Positions 22,897 to 32,088 of a stretch of 36,576 nt of DNA are shown here, piece by piece. The stretch covers positions 1 through 36,576 of the forward strand of contig JAFZFF010000064.1 of assembly GCA_017556045.1 (NCBI GenBank), written 5' to 3'. Position 1 is the first letter of the stretch, and each line of letters opens with the position of its first letter. The translations under genes and the position numbers were made by a program. The notes under the pieces are model-generated. The model was not told the DNA's origin and did no database searches. It saw only the letters and a program-made list of their open reading frames with translations. The DNA comes from Bacteroidaceae bacterium (GTDB lineage Bacteria > Bacteroidota > Bacteroidia > Bacteroidales > Bacteroidaceae).

Positions 22897-25551
22897 ATGA
22901 GCACGAGACTTAACCATATATTACTTGTCGCTTTCTTTACGGTGATAACGCTGGATATCGTTGCCCAAAACAATACAGTTATCGATGGCTATGTTAAAGG
23001 TGTTGACGGCAAAGCGGCCAATGCCTACGTTACCGTATCGTCCAAAGGCAAGGCGGTTATCCTCGGCTTTGCCGATGTGGATGTAGAGAGCGGCTATTAT
23101 AAGGTGGAGTTTGCTTTTAAGATAGACTCGGTGGCGGTGACAGCAGCAGGTATGGCTATCGGGCAAAATATAAAGGTGGTGCCTAACCGCTCACAAAGGC
23201 TCGACTTCCTCACCGTGGAACAATCAATAACAATCAAGGAGGTGAGCATCGTGGCCGACAAGATACGGCGGAGCGGCGACACCATCAACTATAACGTGGC
23301 AGCCTATTCGCAACAGGACGACCGCGTGATTGCCGACGTCATCAAACGTATGCCGGGCATGGAGGTAAACGAGAGCGGTGGCATCAAGTACAACGGGCAG
23401 GACATCTCAAAGTTCTACATCGAAGATATGGATATGCTGCACTCGCGCTACGGACTGGCCACGAAGAACGTCAGCGCACAGGATGTGGCCACGGTACAGG
23501 TGATGGAGAACCACCAAGCCATCAAGTCGCTGCAGGGGAAGGAGATTACCGACAAGGTGGCCGTCAACCTCAAGTTGCGCCCCGAGGCCAAGGGTACCTT
23601 TGCCGTTAACACCATGCTGGGCGGCGGTGTTCAGCTGCAGGGTAACGTAGGCAGTAATCCGCTCATGGCGGGCGAGGTCACGGCAATGTACTTCGGCAAG
23701 CGCCGTCAGCACATGACCGTTTACAAAGGCGACAACGCCGGCAATGACGTGTCTGCCGAACAGGTCGAGCAATTTACTATGGGCGGCGTGGGGCTATACC
23801 CCTTCTGCCCTATGGGTACGCTGATGCCCCCCAGTGCCGGATTGCCCAAGCGACGCTACCTCGACAACCACACTCATGCGATAGGTGTCAACCACTTGGA
23901 GAAGCTCAACAAGGACACCGAACTGACCATCAACACCACCTACCACAACGATGATATACGTCGCGAGGGATACACGATGAACGACCGCTTCGTGACTGCC
24001 GATACCCGCCTCGTGACGGAAGAGACGCTCACATCCGAGACCCATGTGCACAACCTCAATGCCCAGGCGCACTACCAGTGGAATGCCAACGAGGGCTTCT
24101 TTAACAACCGTCTGCAGGTGAAGGGCTCGTGGAACCGCGATGCCGTGACGGGCACGCTCACCTCGAATGCCCTGAGTGGTACGCAGCGTGTGACGCAGCG
24201 ATTTGACCGTCCTGAGTTCTCCATCAAGAACACGGCCAATACCATCCGCAGCATTGGCGACAACAACATCCGCCTCAACTTCTCCGTAGGCGCAGCCCAC
24301 AGGCCGAGCACCCTCGGCGTGAGCATCGACAGCACCGCCCGCTACACACAGGACATCACCTCGCAGCACTATGCCGCCACGTTCCAGACGGGCTATGGCA
24401 TCGGGCTCGGCAACTTCCGTCTCAACTACGGCATCAACTTCACGGGCGGCATACACCACGTGGAGAGCGACCTCGACGGATACACCCTGCTCACGGGCAG
24501 CGACCTGCAGAACGATGTATGGTATCGCCTCTATGAACTTGTATTAAGACAAGAATACACCTACAAGTATGAGAACTTTAAGACCACTTTGACTCTGCCG
24601 CTTAACCTCAATACGCAGAACCTCGATGACCGCATCCACTCAGGCAACTACCATCACACGCAACTGCTCTTGGCACCGTCATTGGCTCTCAGTTACACAG
24701 GCGATGAACTGTCGGGCGGATCCAGCGTGCGCTACCACCGCAACGTGGGTAATCCCAATGCCATCTATCAAGGTGTTATCATGACCAATTACCGCACCTT
24801 CCAGCGCGACTACGTGGACCGCCTCTTCTGTCGCGGTACACTCGCTGCCAATGCCAATGTGCGCTATGCCAACAGCCTTTCAGGCACCTTCGCCAATGCG
24901 GAGTTCAACTATACTCGCCTCGACGAGAATGTCGTGTACGGCTACCGCTACGACGGAGTCACCTCCATCGTCGAGGGTATAGAACAGGATACCCATTCCG
25001 ACACCTACCGTGCTGGTGCCAGCCTCAGCCAAGGCCTTGACTGGTGGCAAGCCACGCTGAGCCTCTTTGCCAACGCCTTGCTCACACAGGACGAACAGTA
25101 CATAGGTGGCATCATCTACCCCATGGAGTACCGCAACCTGTCGTTCGGCGGCGCGGGCACCATTACTCCCATACGCCAGATTAACCTCGTATTCAGCTCG
25201 GGCTGCGGTATGAGTCAGAGCTACGTACAGGGTAGTGCAGCCTCGGCACGCACCATCACCACCGCCACGCATCGCCTGACGATGAACCTGCACCTGACGA
25301 AGAAGCTCACCCTCTCCGCCTCGGCCGAGGACAGCTACAACAACCTCACCGACGAGAACCGCCACCACTGGTTTGCCGATGCCAAGATGAAGTACAAGAT
25401 GAAGCGCATAGACCTTGAGGTAGAAGCCAGCAACCTCTTCAACCAGCAGACCTATACGCAGGTCAACTACAGCAACCTCAACATCTACCGCAACGTATGC
25501 CAGCTGCGCCCAATGAATGTAGTGGCCAAGGTGCGGTTCAAACTATTATGA
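22897..25551 (+). CDS. TonB-receptor-like outer-membrane barrel with CarboxypepD_reg-like domain
   Basis: I start at ATG 22897, which gives a normal signal peptide (MSTRLNHILLVAFFTVITLDIVAQ); a TTG in frame at 22861 is less likely. The 884 residues contain an N-terminal regulatory beta-sandwich (NTVIDGYVKGVDGKAANAYVTV), a plug-like domain (VIADVIKRMPGMEVNESGGIKYNGQDISKFYIEDMDML, about 145-185) and a long beta barrel that ends KVRFKLL. No TonB box is evident. This family pairs with GLPGLI proteins. It may let the peptide, or a ligand used by the system, cross the outer membrane. From about 23250 the sequence is strongly GC-rich (gcc, ctc, aac codons), unlike the AT-rich genes before it. Confidence 0.82.
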   Translation: MSTRLNHILLVAFFTVITLDIVAQNNTVIDGYVKGVDGKAANAYVTVSSKGKAVILGFADVDVESGYYKVEFAFKIDSVAVTAAGMAIGQNIKVVPNRSQRLDFLTVEQSITIKEVSIVADKIRRSGDTINYNVAAYSQQDDRVIADVIKRMPGMEVNESGGIKYNGQDISKFYIEDMDMLHSRYGLATKNVSAQDVATVQVMENHQAIKSLQGKEITDKVAVNLKLRPEAKGTFAVNTMLGGGVQLQGNVGSNPLMAGEVTAMYFGKRRQHMTVYKGDNAGNDVSAEQVEQFTMGGVGLYPFCPMGTLMPPSAGLPKRRYLDNHTHAIGVNHLEKLNKDTELTINTTYHNDDIRREGYTMNDRFVTADTRLVTEETLTSETHVHNLNAQAHYQWNANEGFFNNRLQVKGSWNRDAVTGTLTSNALSGTQRVTQRFDRPEFSIKNTANTIRSIGDNNIRLNFSVGAAHRPSTLGVSIDSTARYTQDITSQHYAATFQTGYGIGLGNFRLNYGINFTGGIHHVESDLDGYTLLTGSDLQNDVWYRLYELVLRQEYTYKYENFKTTLTLPLNLNTQNLDDRIHSGNYHHTQLLLAPSLALSYTGDELSGGSSVRYHRNVGNPNAIYQGVIMTNYRTFQRDYVDRLFCRGTLAANANVRYANSLSGTFANAEFNYTRLDENVVYGYRYDGVTSIVEGIEQDTHSDTYRAGASLSQGLDWWQATLSLFANALLTQDEQYIGGIIYPMEYRNLSFGGAGTITPIRQINLVFSSGCGMSQSYVQGSAASARTITTATHRLTMNLHLTKKLTLSASAEDSYNNLTDENRHHWFADAKMKYKMKRIDLEVEASNLFNQQTYTQVNYSNLNIYRNVCQLRPMNVVAKVRFKLL

Positions 25552-25577
25552 GAAACAATTAACACATACATACTACT

Positions 25578-26813
25578 ATGGATAAGAAATATTGGTTACT
25601 GATGAAGTCGAATGTATATGCCGATTTCAAAGAGAAACAGGCGCTGTTATACGATACAGACAGCGGTAAGTGTATAACGCTGTTCCAAGGAGAACAGATG
25701 GCTTTGGTGAAGGCTTTGTACGAAGATCTGAACCTCGGTTCTATAGAGGTCAGCAGTTGCGACCTGACTGATGATGAGAAGGGTGCGTGCATACACCTGC
25801 TGAACGACTATGGAATGGCACGCCTTATACCAATGGATGAATGTCCCACGAAACCTGTAGCATTGGTACCTATCTTGTCGCTCAACAAGGATGTAGACAA
25901 ACTGAAGGATAAAGAGGAGGGAAAGCTGCTCCTATCCAAGGACATCACCAAATACCTGTTGGATGTAAATATACAATTGACTGATTATTGCCCACAGTCG
26001 TGCTCACATTGCAGTGGTTATTGCAAGCAGTTTCCTTGCTGTACGAAAGGCCGTGAATCTATGGGACAATTGCCAGCAGAGAGTCTGGAGAAGCTATTAC
26101 GGCAAGTGGGCCATTATCCTGTGCGTACCATCAATATTACGGGAGGCGATATCTATACCTACAAGCATCTTGACCTGTTCTCCTCCCTGTTTGCTGCAGG
26201 GACGAAGATGCTGAACTTCTACGTCAGTTACCTCAACTATCGTCCCCACGAGATAGTAGACTGTCATCGGATACATATTTTAGTTAATGCTCCGCTCCAT
26301 ACCGATAGACTCAAGGAGGTAATCGCACAAACAAAGAAGAAGGATGTGTGCTTCCATATTATAGTGGCGGACGGACAGCAATATGAGGCTATTGCATCCG
26401 TGTTGGAAGAAGAACAGATTGAAGACTTCCAGATACATCCTTTCTATAATGGGACGAATATGGATTTCTTTAAGGAGAATGTATACCTCAGCAAAGAAGA
26501 TATAGAATCGGGCAAACTGTCAATACGTGAGATTTTCCGCAACCAGAAGATGAATGCCAATTTCTTCGGCAGCCTGTATTTCTACCCTGACGGCACAGTG
26601 AAGGCCAACCCCAACTGTGCGGTCATAGGCAATATCATGAACGATGAGATTATCGATATCATATTCAAGGAGATGATAGACAATACGGCATGGCGTAAAG
26701 TGCGGGATGCTGCCCCCTGCAGCCGATGTGTATACCAGTTTATATGTCCTCCTCTCTCCAATTATGAGCTGGCTATTGGCAAGTGTGATTTATGTACCAT
26801 CAACCAACAATAA
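25578..26813 (+). CDS. second radical SAM protein of the GG-Bacteroidales system (pseudo-rSAM family)
   Basis: A 411-residue protein. The N-terminus (KKYWLLMKSNVYADFKEKQALLYDTDSGK) and the stretch SGYCKQFPCC are those of the proteins named pseudo-rSAM in GG-Bacteroidales systems. This copy, however, has CPQSCSHC, a complete CX3CX2C (Cys 138, 142, 145), and INITGGDIYTYKHLD as a GGE-like motif with Asp in place of Glu. The C-terminus has a SPASM-like set (NCAVIGN, CSRCVYQFICPPLS, KCDLC). It may thus be an active enzyme or a partner that binds the precursor. The N-terminal 100 residues may act as a peptide-binding (RRE-like) part. The LanC-like gene starts 5 bases after its stop. Confidence 0.8.
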   Translation: MDKKYWLLMKSNVYADFKEKQALLYDTDSGKCITLFQGEQMALVKALYEDLNLGSIEVSSCDLTDDEKGACIHLLNDYGMARLIPMDECPTKPVALVPILSLNKDVDKLKDKEEGKLLLSKDITKYLLDVNIQLTDYCPQSCSHCSGYCKQFPCCTKGRESMGQLPAESLEKLLRQVGHYPVRTINITGGDIYTYKHLDLFSSLFAAGTKMLNFYVSYLNYRPHEIVDCHRIHILVNAPLHTDRLKEVIAQTKKKDVCFHIIVADGQQYEAIASVLEEEQIEDFQIHPFYNGTNMDFFKENVYLSKEDIESGKLSIREIFRNQKMNANFFGSLYFYPDGTVKANPNCAVIGNIMNDEIIDIIFKEMIDNTAWRKVRDAAPCSRCVYQFICPPLSNYELAIGKCDLCTINQQ

Positions 26814-26817
26814 CACT

Positions 26818-27438
26818 ATGGATACTCTCGACCGCTTAATCAGCTATCTGGTACTGCGCAGTGCCACGACGCATGCGCTGAGCCTGTACCATGGGAAGAT
26901 GGGAATTGTCTTGACACTGATGATATATGCCCAACATTACAGCAGACCTCACCTGTACAATTATGCCGAGCGTTTATTACTCAACGTTTGTGACAATATT
27001 CCAGAGAATATGGCACCTGGACTTGAAGAAGGACTTGCTGGTATAGGATTCGGCATTACGATACTGCACAAGAATGGGTTAGTTGATGGTAGCCTTGACG
27101 ATATATTGGCCGACATCGATACCCAATTGATGAGATATGATCCGAGACGATACAGCGATTTTTCTTTCCGTACTGGATTATGCGGCATAAAGTACTATAT
27201 CGATACGCGTCGTAAGTACTATGGGAAATCGGGGACTATCGACCCTGTCTATGAGAGGGAACTCACTTTAGCATTGGAAAGGAACAAGGAAAAATGTGAG
27301 CAATATACACACATGATGGACGACATCATTGCGCCAATGTGGCCAATCGAAGAATATAAAGAAAAGGAACTTGGGATAGATAATGGATGTGCATATTACA
27401 TAATAAAGGAGATATATGATGAAGTACTATCTGATTAA
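26818..27438 (+). CDS. half-size LanC-like protein
   Basis: A 206-residue protein, starting at ATG 26818 just after the previous stop. Three to four repeats of the LanC toroid signature are visible: YHGKMGIVLTLMIYA, GLEEGLAGIGFGITIL, FRTGLCGIKYYID and, near the end, LGIDNGCAYYIIKEIY. Full LanC cyclases have about 400 residues and a Cys-Cys-His zinc site; here the protein is half that length and I see no zinc-binding WC...CHG motifs. It is probably a non-catalytic or partner-dependent LanC-like fold. The end overlaps the next gene by 23 bases, which points to coupled translation and perhaps a complex with that protein. Confidence 0.65.
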   Translation: MDTLDRLISYLVLRSATTHALSLYHGKMGIVLTLMIYAQHYSRPHLYNYAERLLLNVCDNIPENMAPGLEEGLAGIGFGITILHKNGLVDGSLDDILADIDTQLMRYDPRRYSDFSFRTGLCGIKYYIDTRRKYYGKSGTIDPVYERELTLALERNKEKCEQYTHMMDDIIAPMWPIEEYKEKELGIDNGCAYYIIKEIYDEVLSD

Positions 27439-29068
27439 CCATGCCAGTCGTGCTGCAGCATACGGTATAGGTACCTATATAAAAAATCTGTTGCAATGTC
27501 TGAAAGGTATTCCTGAGATAAAGCCAGTACTGATTGATCTCTCTGCCGATGTGGATGAGTTTTCGGTGACGGAAAGAGATGGTCTCGAGCATATAATGAT
27601 ACCGATAAACAACAAACCTTACGGAGGCGAATTGTATGCTCATGCCATAGTGAACCTGCTGACTGATTATCTGCCAACGGAGGAGCATTGTGTGTTTCAT
27701 TTCAATTATTTCCAACATTATGACTTGGCGCGCCTATTGAAGTCGCGCTATTCCCATTGTCACTTGATTTTCGCTATCCATTATTTTGGTTGGTGCTTCG
27801 CACTGAATGGAAATGTCACTCGTTTCAGAAACATTATTCAAAAAAATGAGATCCTCGAGAAAAAGGATTGGGATGTTTTGAGTGATTATAGAAACGATAC
27901 ACGTTTTTTTGCCCTATGCGATAAAGTAATTGCCCTTTCTTCCTTTACTGCCAATCTGTTAGATGAAGACTATGGTGTGGCTCCAGAAAAGATTTTCTTA
28001 ATATATAATGGTATGGACACCAAGGAACTGATAACAGACTTTCATTATCATGCAGAGAAGAAGAAAAATATTCTTTTTGTGGGTCGGCTGGACAACATAA
28101 AAGGAATAGACTATATCATCAAGGCTTTCCGCCTACTGTTGGAAAGAGGTATAGATACTCACCTTACATTAGTTGGTGATGGTAATTTTAACCAATATTT
28201 GTCATTATGCGACGGCATCTGGGATAAAGTGACCTTTACTGGAAAAATTACAAAAATGCAGCTCGCAGATCTTTATCAAGGAATAACAATTGCAGTGCAA
28301 CCCTCTTTTCATGAGCAATGTAGCTACTCCGCTATAGAGATGATGGGATATGGAATACCTTTGATTGCTACAGATACAACAGGATTAAAAGAAATGATGG
28401 AATATACACCTGAATGTATAGTTCATATTAATGAGACCAATTTCAATGAACAAATATTCATTGAAGAACTGAGTGAGAGAATGAAACATCTGCTCGAGAA
28501 TATTGATTTGTGTTATAGCGTGTCAGAGCGACAGAGATATCTGTTTAACAAACGATATTCGCTTGATTGTATGAAAAAATCTATGTCTAAAATATGCATT
28601 AACGCTACTGTTGAATCCCCATTATCCAGATCCTTTTATTTTCATTTGGATTCAAAGATGATAGGGTTAATAAATTGCTATGCAGACATTGACGTAGGTA
28701 TTAATGGATTAGCAGGTATCGGATGTTATATGTGGTACCGTATATGTGAATTTGCAAATAAAAGGAATCAAGCTGAGTTATCATTAAAACTACAAGAGCA
28801 CCTAATATACTATGTGGATTGGATTTATGATACGCTGAAAAAGATGCAAGATTACAACAATGCTCTTAAAGATGGTTCTCTACTATATATATTGTATAAA
28901 CTCCTTGACAAAGGCTTTTACAAAACAAAAGTACAGCTCATTATTGACATGCTACCCATTGAGGAATATATACCGAATAAGGATAAATTTGCAATTCTTG
29001 TAGGAAAGAACAGACAGCTCATTATAAACAACGCGTTGGGTATCTATAATACTTACTATAATTTATGA
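27416..29068 (+). CDS. GT4 glycosyltransferase with C-terminal LanC-like segment
   Basis: A 550-residue protein. Residues 1-395 are a GT-B glycosyltransferase of family 4: N-terminal RAAAYGIGTYIKNLLQCL, then NILFVGRLDNIKGIDYIIKAFRLLLERG, LTLVGDGNFNQYL, VTFTGKI and the donor site QPSFHEQCSYSAIEMMGYGIPLIATDTTGLKEMM. It looks like the glycosyltransferases recorded with radical SAM peptide systems in Bacteroidota (TIGR04157 type, from memory). Residues about 410-550 are extra; they include DVGINGLAGIGCYMWYRICEF, a LanC-type toroid repeat like those in the upstream gene. AAAGGAG lies 8 bases before the ATG, unusual here. Strongly AT-rich. It probably glycosylates the peptide. Confidence 0.75.
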   Translation: MMKYYLINHASRAAAYGIGTYIKNLLQCLKGIPEIKPVLIDLSADVDEFSVTERDGLEHIMIPINNKPYGGELYAHAIVNLLTDYLPTEEHCVFHFNYFQHYDLARLLKSRYSHCHLIFAIHYFGWCFALNGNVTRFRNIIQKNEILEKKDWDVLSDYRNDTRFFALCDKVIALSSFTANLLDEDYGVAPEKIFLIYNGMDTKELITDFHYHAEKKKNILFVGRLDNIKGIDYIIKAFRLLLERGIDTHLTLVGDGNFNQYLSLCDGIWDKVTFTGKITKMQLADLYQGITIAVQPSFHEQCSYSAIEMMGYGIPLIATDTTGLKEMMEYTPECIVHINETNFNEQIFIEELSERMKHLLENIDLCYSVSERQRYLFNKRYSLDCMKKSMSKICINATVESPLSRSFYFHLDSKMIGLINCYADIDVGINGLAGIGCYMWYRICEFANKRNQAELSLKLQEHLIYYVDWIYDTLKKMQDYNNALKDGSLLYILYKLLDKGFYKTKVQLIIDMLPIEEYIPNKDKFAILVGKNRQLIINNALGIYNTYYNL

Positions 29069-29853
29069 ATACATTACTGGAGAAAAAATGCACATTTGTT
29101 ATTCCCATTCGCATAGACTGTGAGGAACGAGTAAGGAATCTACGTACGGTAGTTGATTGGTTGATTCCTCTATGTGCACCAATCCTTATTTTAGAGGCAG
29201 ATAAGGAACAACATATTTCTTTTGATACATTTGGGAATAATTCGAATAATTTGTTATCTGTACATTTTGTTAAAGATGAGGAAAGAGTGTTTCATCGAAC
29301 TCACTATATTAATGAATTGATTAAATTGGCAAAAACACCTTTTGTGGCAGTATGGGATGCTGATATAATTATTGATAGGGAGCAGATACTACGTGCCGTA
29401 TGTTATTATCTCATAGAAGAAAGATATACGTTAATATGTCCTTATAACAAAGAATGTGCTTATTTGAATGAACATATGAGTCATATTTTTTCCGCCAATC
29501 ATAATATTGATTTTTTACACCACAAGAAACTGAAGAGTTATATAGGAAGACCGGTTTGTGGAGGTGCATATATCGTCAATAAAAGACTATATAATAGCAT
29601 TGGGGGAGAAAATGAAAATTTTATAGGATGGGGGCCCGAAGATGCCGAACGAATACGACGTACGCAAATCATGGGACATAAGATGGGGTGGATAGAAGAT
29701 GGAAATTGTGCATATCATCTATATCATCCTCAAAATGAGAACTCACGTTTCTTTAGTGAAGAAACGGCATTGTCAACACGTCAAGAGTTTATTAAGGTAT
29801 GCAGTATGAACAGGGAGGAATTGAGTGAATATATAAAAACAATGCCGCGATGA
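29065..29853 (+). CDS. GT-A glycosyltransferase with galactosyltransferase-like C-terminus
   Basis: A 262-residue protein. FVIPIRIDCEERVRNL opens a GT2-like nucleotide-sugar fold; FVAVWDADIII holds the DxD metal motif (about 100), and GGAYIVNKRLYNSIGGENENFIGWGPEDAERIRR is the Glyco_transf_7C motif with the W-G-x-E-D catalytic region. This fits enzymes that transfer Gal or GalNAc type sugars. Its start overlaps the upstream GT4 stop (ATGA) and its stop overlaps the exporter start, so the three genes are translationally coupled. With the GT4 enzyme and the DUF3405-like protein it makes three glycosyltransferase-like genes in one RiPP island. AT-rich. Confidence 0.78.
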   Translation: MNTLLEKKCTFVIPIRIDCEERVRNLRTVVDWLIPLCAPILILEADKEQHISFDTFGNNSNNLLSVHFVKDEERVFHRTHYINELIKLAKTPFVAVWDADIIIDREQILRAVCYYLIEERYTLICPYNKECAYLNEHMSHIFSANHNIDFLHHKKLKSYIGRPVCGGAYIVNKRLYNSIGGENENFIGWGPEDAERIRRTQIMGHKMGWIEDGNCAYHLYHPQNENSRFFSEETALSTRQEFIKVCSMNREELSEYIKTMPR

Positions 29854-32057
29854 TGTCTTTCCCTCACTATCAACAGCAGGAAGTCGTAGACTGCGGCCCC
29901 ACCTGTCTGCGCATGATAGCCAAGCATTACGGTAAGGTGTACTCGGCCGAGATGCTGCGCAAGCACAGCTACATATCACGTGAAGGGGTATCGATGCTGG
30001 GCATCAGCGATGCTGCTGAGTATATCGGTTTTCATACGCTGGGGGTGAAGATCTCGTTTGAGCAGCTGGTGCACGACGGCACGTTCCCCTGCATACTGCA
30101 TTGGAACCAGAACCATTTTGTGGTGTGTTACAAAATCAAGAAACGGCGTAGTGGGGATTACGACATCTATATCTCCGACCCAGCCACACAGAGGCTCTGC
30201 TTCAGTAAGAAGGAGTTTCTCAAATGCTGGATAAGTACCAAGGAGAAGGGACGCGACTGCGGTACAGCCCTGATGCTGGAACCTGGCGTGGAGTTCGGTG
30301 AACGTGAAGATGATATTGAGACTGGCAAGCATAGCCTGGGCTACTTCCTCCGTTACCTGAAACCTTACAAAAGTCAGTTTGTGCAGCTGGTGATGGGACT
30401 GCTGGTGGGCAGTGTGCTGCAATTGATATTCCCGTTCCTCACACAGGCTATGGTGGATTGGGGTATCGAGGGAGGCGACATGAATGTCATTACGCTCATA
30501 CTCATCGCCCAATTGGTACTGTTTGTGGTACAGCTCTCGGTGGGGTATATACGCAGCTGGATCATGCTACATGTGAGTTCGCGCATCAACATAGCTCTTA
30601 TCTCGGACTTCCTGATGAAGCTGATGAGCATGCCTCTCCACTTCTTCGACACGAAGCGTACGGGCGACATCATGCAGCGCATAGGTGACCACGGGCGCAT
30701 CAAGTCGCTGCTCATGGGCAACTCGCTCAATATGGTGTTCGCCATCGTTAACTTCTTTGTCTTCACCGCTGTGCTGGCCTACTATAACTTGACCATATTG
30801 GGGATATTCGCCGTAGGCAATACGCTCTACGTGCTATGGGTGCTCTACTTCATGCGTTACCGCAGGGAGCTCGACATCAAACGCTTCTATCAAGCTTCCA
30901 CCGAGCAGAGCAAGATGATACAGATGATACAGGGTATGCAGGACATTAAGCTCAACAACTGCGAGAAGCAGCAACGGTGGGAATGGGAGCGCATACAGGT
31001 GAAACTGTTCAAGATCAGTGTGCGCGGACTCACCATCGGACAGGTGCAACAGACGGGCTCGGCATTCTTCACCCAGTCAACCAACATACTGACAACCTAT
31101 ATTGCGGCACGGGCTGTAGTCAATGGCGAGATGACTTTGGGTATGATGATGTCGCTTACCTATATCTTGGGACAGGTATCGGCACCCATACGTGACTTCA
31201 TAGGATTCGCTCAGAAGTGGCAGGATGCAAAGATAAGCCTTGAGCGTCTCAATGAGATACATGCACAGGAGGACGAGGAGTACGACATTGACATGAAGAT
31301 GAGCAGGTTGCCCAAGAATCGTAGTATAGAAATCAAGAATTTGACATTCAGCTACAGTGGTGCCGAGCGCGACTATGCCGTAGAGAACATTAACCTCAGT
31401 ATACCCGAGCAAAAGGTGACGGCATTGGTAGGCGAGAGCGGTTGCGGAAAGTCAACACTGATAAAGCTGTTGCAAGGATTCTACACCCCCAACAGCGGAA
31501 GCATACGCGTGGGCGGTATGCTGCTCAATGCCATCAACCCGCATCTGTGGCGCAGCCGCACGGGGTCGGTAATGCAAGAGAGTTTCATCTTCTCTGACAC
31601 AATAGCCCGAAACATCGCACTCGACACCGATGAGATAGATGTGGAGCGCATGTACGATGCTGCCATACTGGCCAATGCCGATGAGTTCATCTCGGCTATG
31701 CCTATGGGATACAACACCAAGATTGGTATGGAGGGCAACGGGGTAAGCCAAGGTCAGCGGCAACGTATACTGATAGCGCGTGCCATATACAAGAATCCTG
31801 AATATCTGTTCTTTGATGAAGCTACCAATGCTCTCGATGCCACGAACGAGCGCCTTATCATGACCAATCTGTATGACTTCTACAAAGGTAAGACAGTGGT
31901 AGTGGCGGCGCACCGCCTGAGTACGGTGATGAATGCCGACCAGATAGTGGTGATGAAGAAAGGCCGTATCGTGGAAGTGGGCACGCACCGCGAATTGGTA
32001 GAGAGGCGCGGCGAGTACTATGCACTGGTGAAAAACCAACTGGAATTGGGAAATTGA
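29850..32057 (+). CDS. C39 peptidase-containing ABC exporter
   Basis: A 735-residue PCAT transporter. The N-terminal C39 peptidase (1-135) has QEVVDCGPTCLRMIAKHYG with catalytic Cys15, HWNQNHFVV with His89, and SDPA with Asp110. A six-helix membrane domain follows at about 160-450, then an ABC ATPase: Walker A GESGCGKSTLI, Q-loop VMQESFIF, signature GVSQGQRQR, Walker B YLFFDEAT and switch AHRLS, all intact. It should cut the leader after the GG at residues 26-27 of the precursor and export the core across the inner membrane. The gene is GC-rich, in sharp contrast to the glycosyltransferase gene it overlaps by 4 bases. Confidence 0.92.
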   Translation: MMSFPHYQQQEVVDCGPTCLRMIAKHYGKVYSAEMLRKHSYISREGVSMLGISDAAEYIGFHTLGVKISFEQLVHDGTFPCILHWNQNHFVVCYKIKKRRSGDYDIYISDPATQRLCFSKKEFLKCWISTKEKGRDCGTALMLEPGVEFGEREDDIETGKHSLGYFLRYLKPYKSQFVQLVMGLLVGSVLQLIFPFLTQAMVDWGIEGGDMNVITLILIAQLVLFVVQLSVGYIRSWIMLHVSSRINIALISDFLMKLMSMPLHFFDTKRTGDIMQRIGDHGRIKSLLMGNSLNMVFAIVNFFVFTAVLAYYNLTILGIFAVGNTLYVLWVLYFMRYRRELDIKRFYQASTEQSKMIQMIQGMQDIKLNNCEKQQRWEWERIQVKLFKISVRGLTIGQVQQTGSAFFTQSTNILTTYIAARAVVNGEMTLGMMMSLTYILGQVSAPIRDFIGFAQKWQDAKISLERLNEIHAQEDEEYDIDMKMSRLPKNRSIEIKNLTFSYSGAERDYAVENINLSIPEQKVTALVGESGCGKSTLIKLLQGFYTPNSGSIRVGGMLLNAINPHLWRSRTGSVMQESFIFSDTIARNIALDTDEIDVERMYDAAILANADEFISAMPMGYNTKIGMEGNGVSQGQRQRILIARAIYKNPEYLFFDEATNALDATNERLIMTNLYDFYKGKTVVVAAHRLSTVMNADQIVVMKKGRIVEVGTHRELVERRGEYYALVKNQLELGN

Positions 32058-32088
32058 ATTATTGTTGAACCATAATAACAGAACTACA

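Noticed and set aside
23407-25368. Long minus-strand frames opposite the barrel gene
   Set aside because: Same reason: low-complexity Val/Glu/Arg-rich shadows of a GC-rich coding region.
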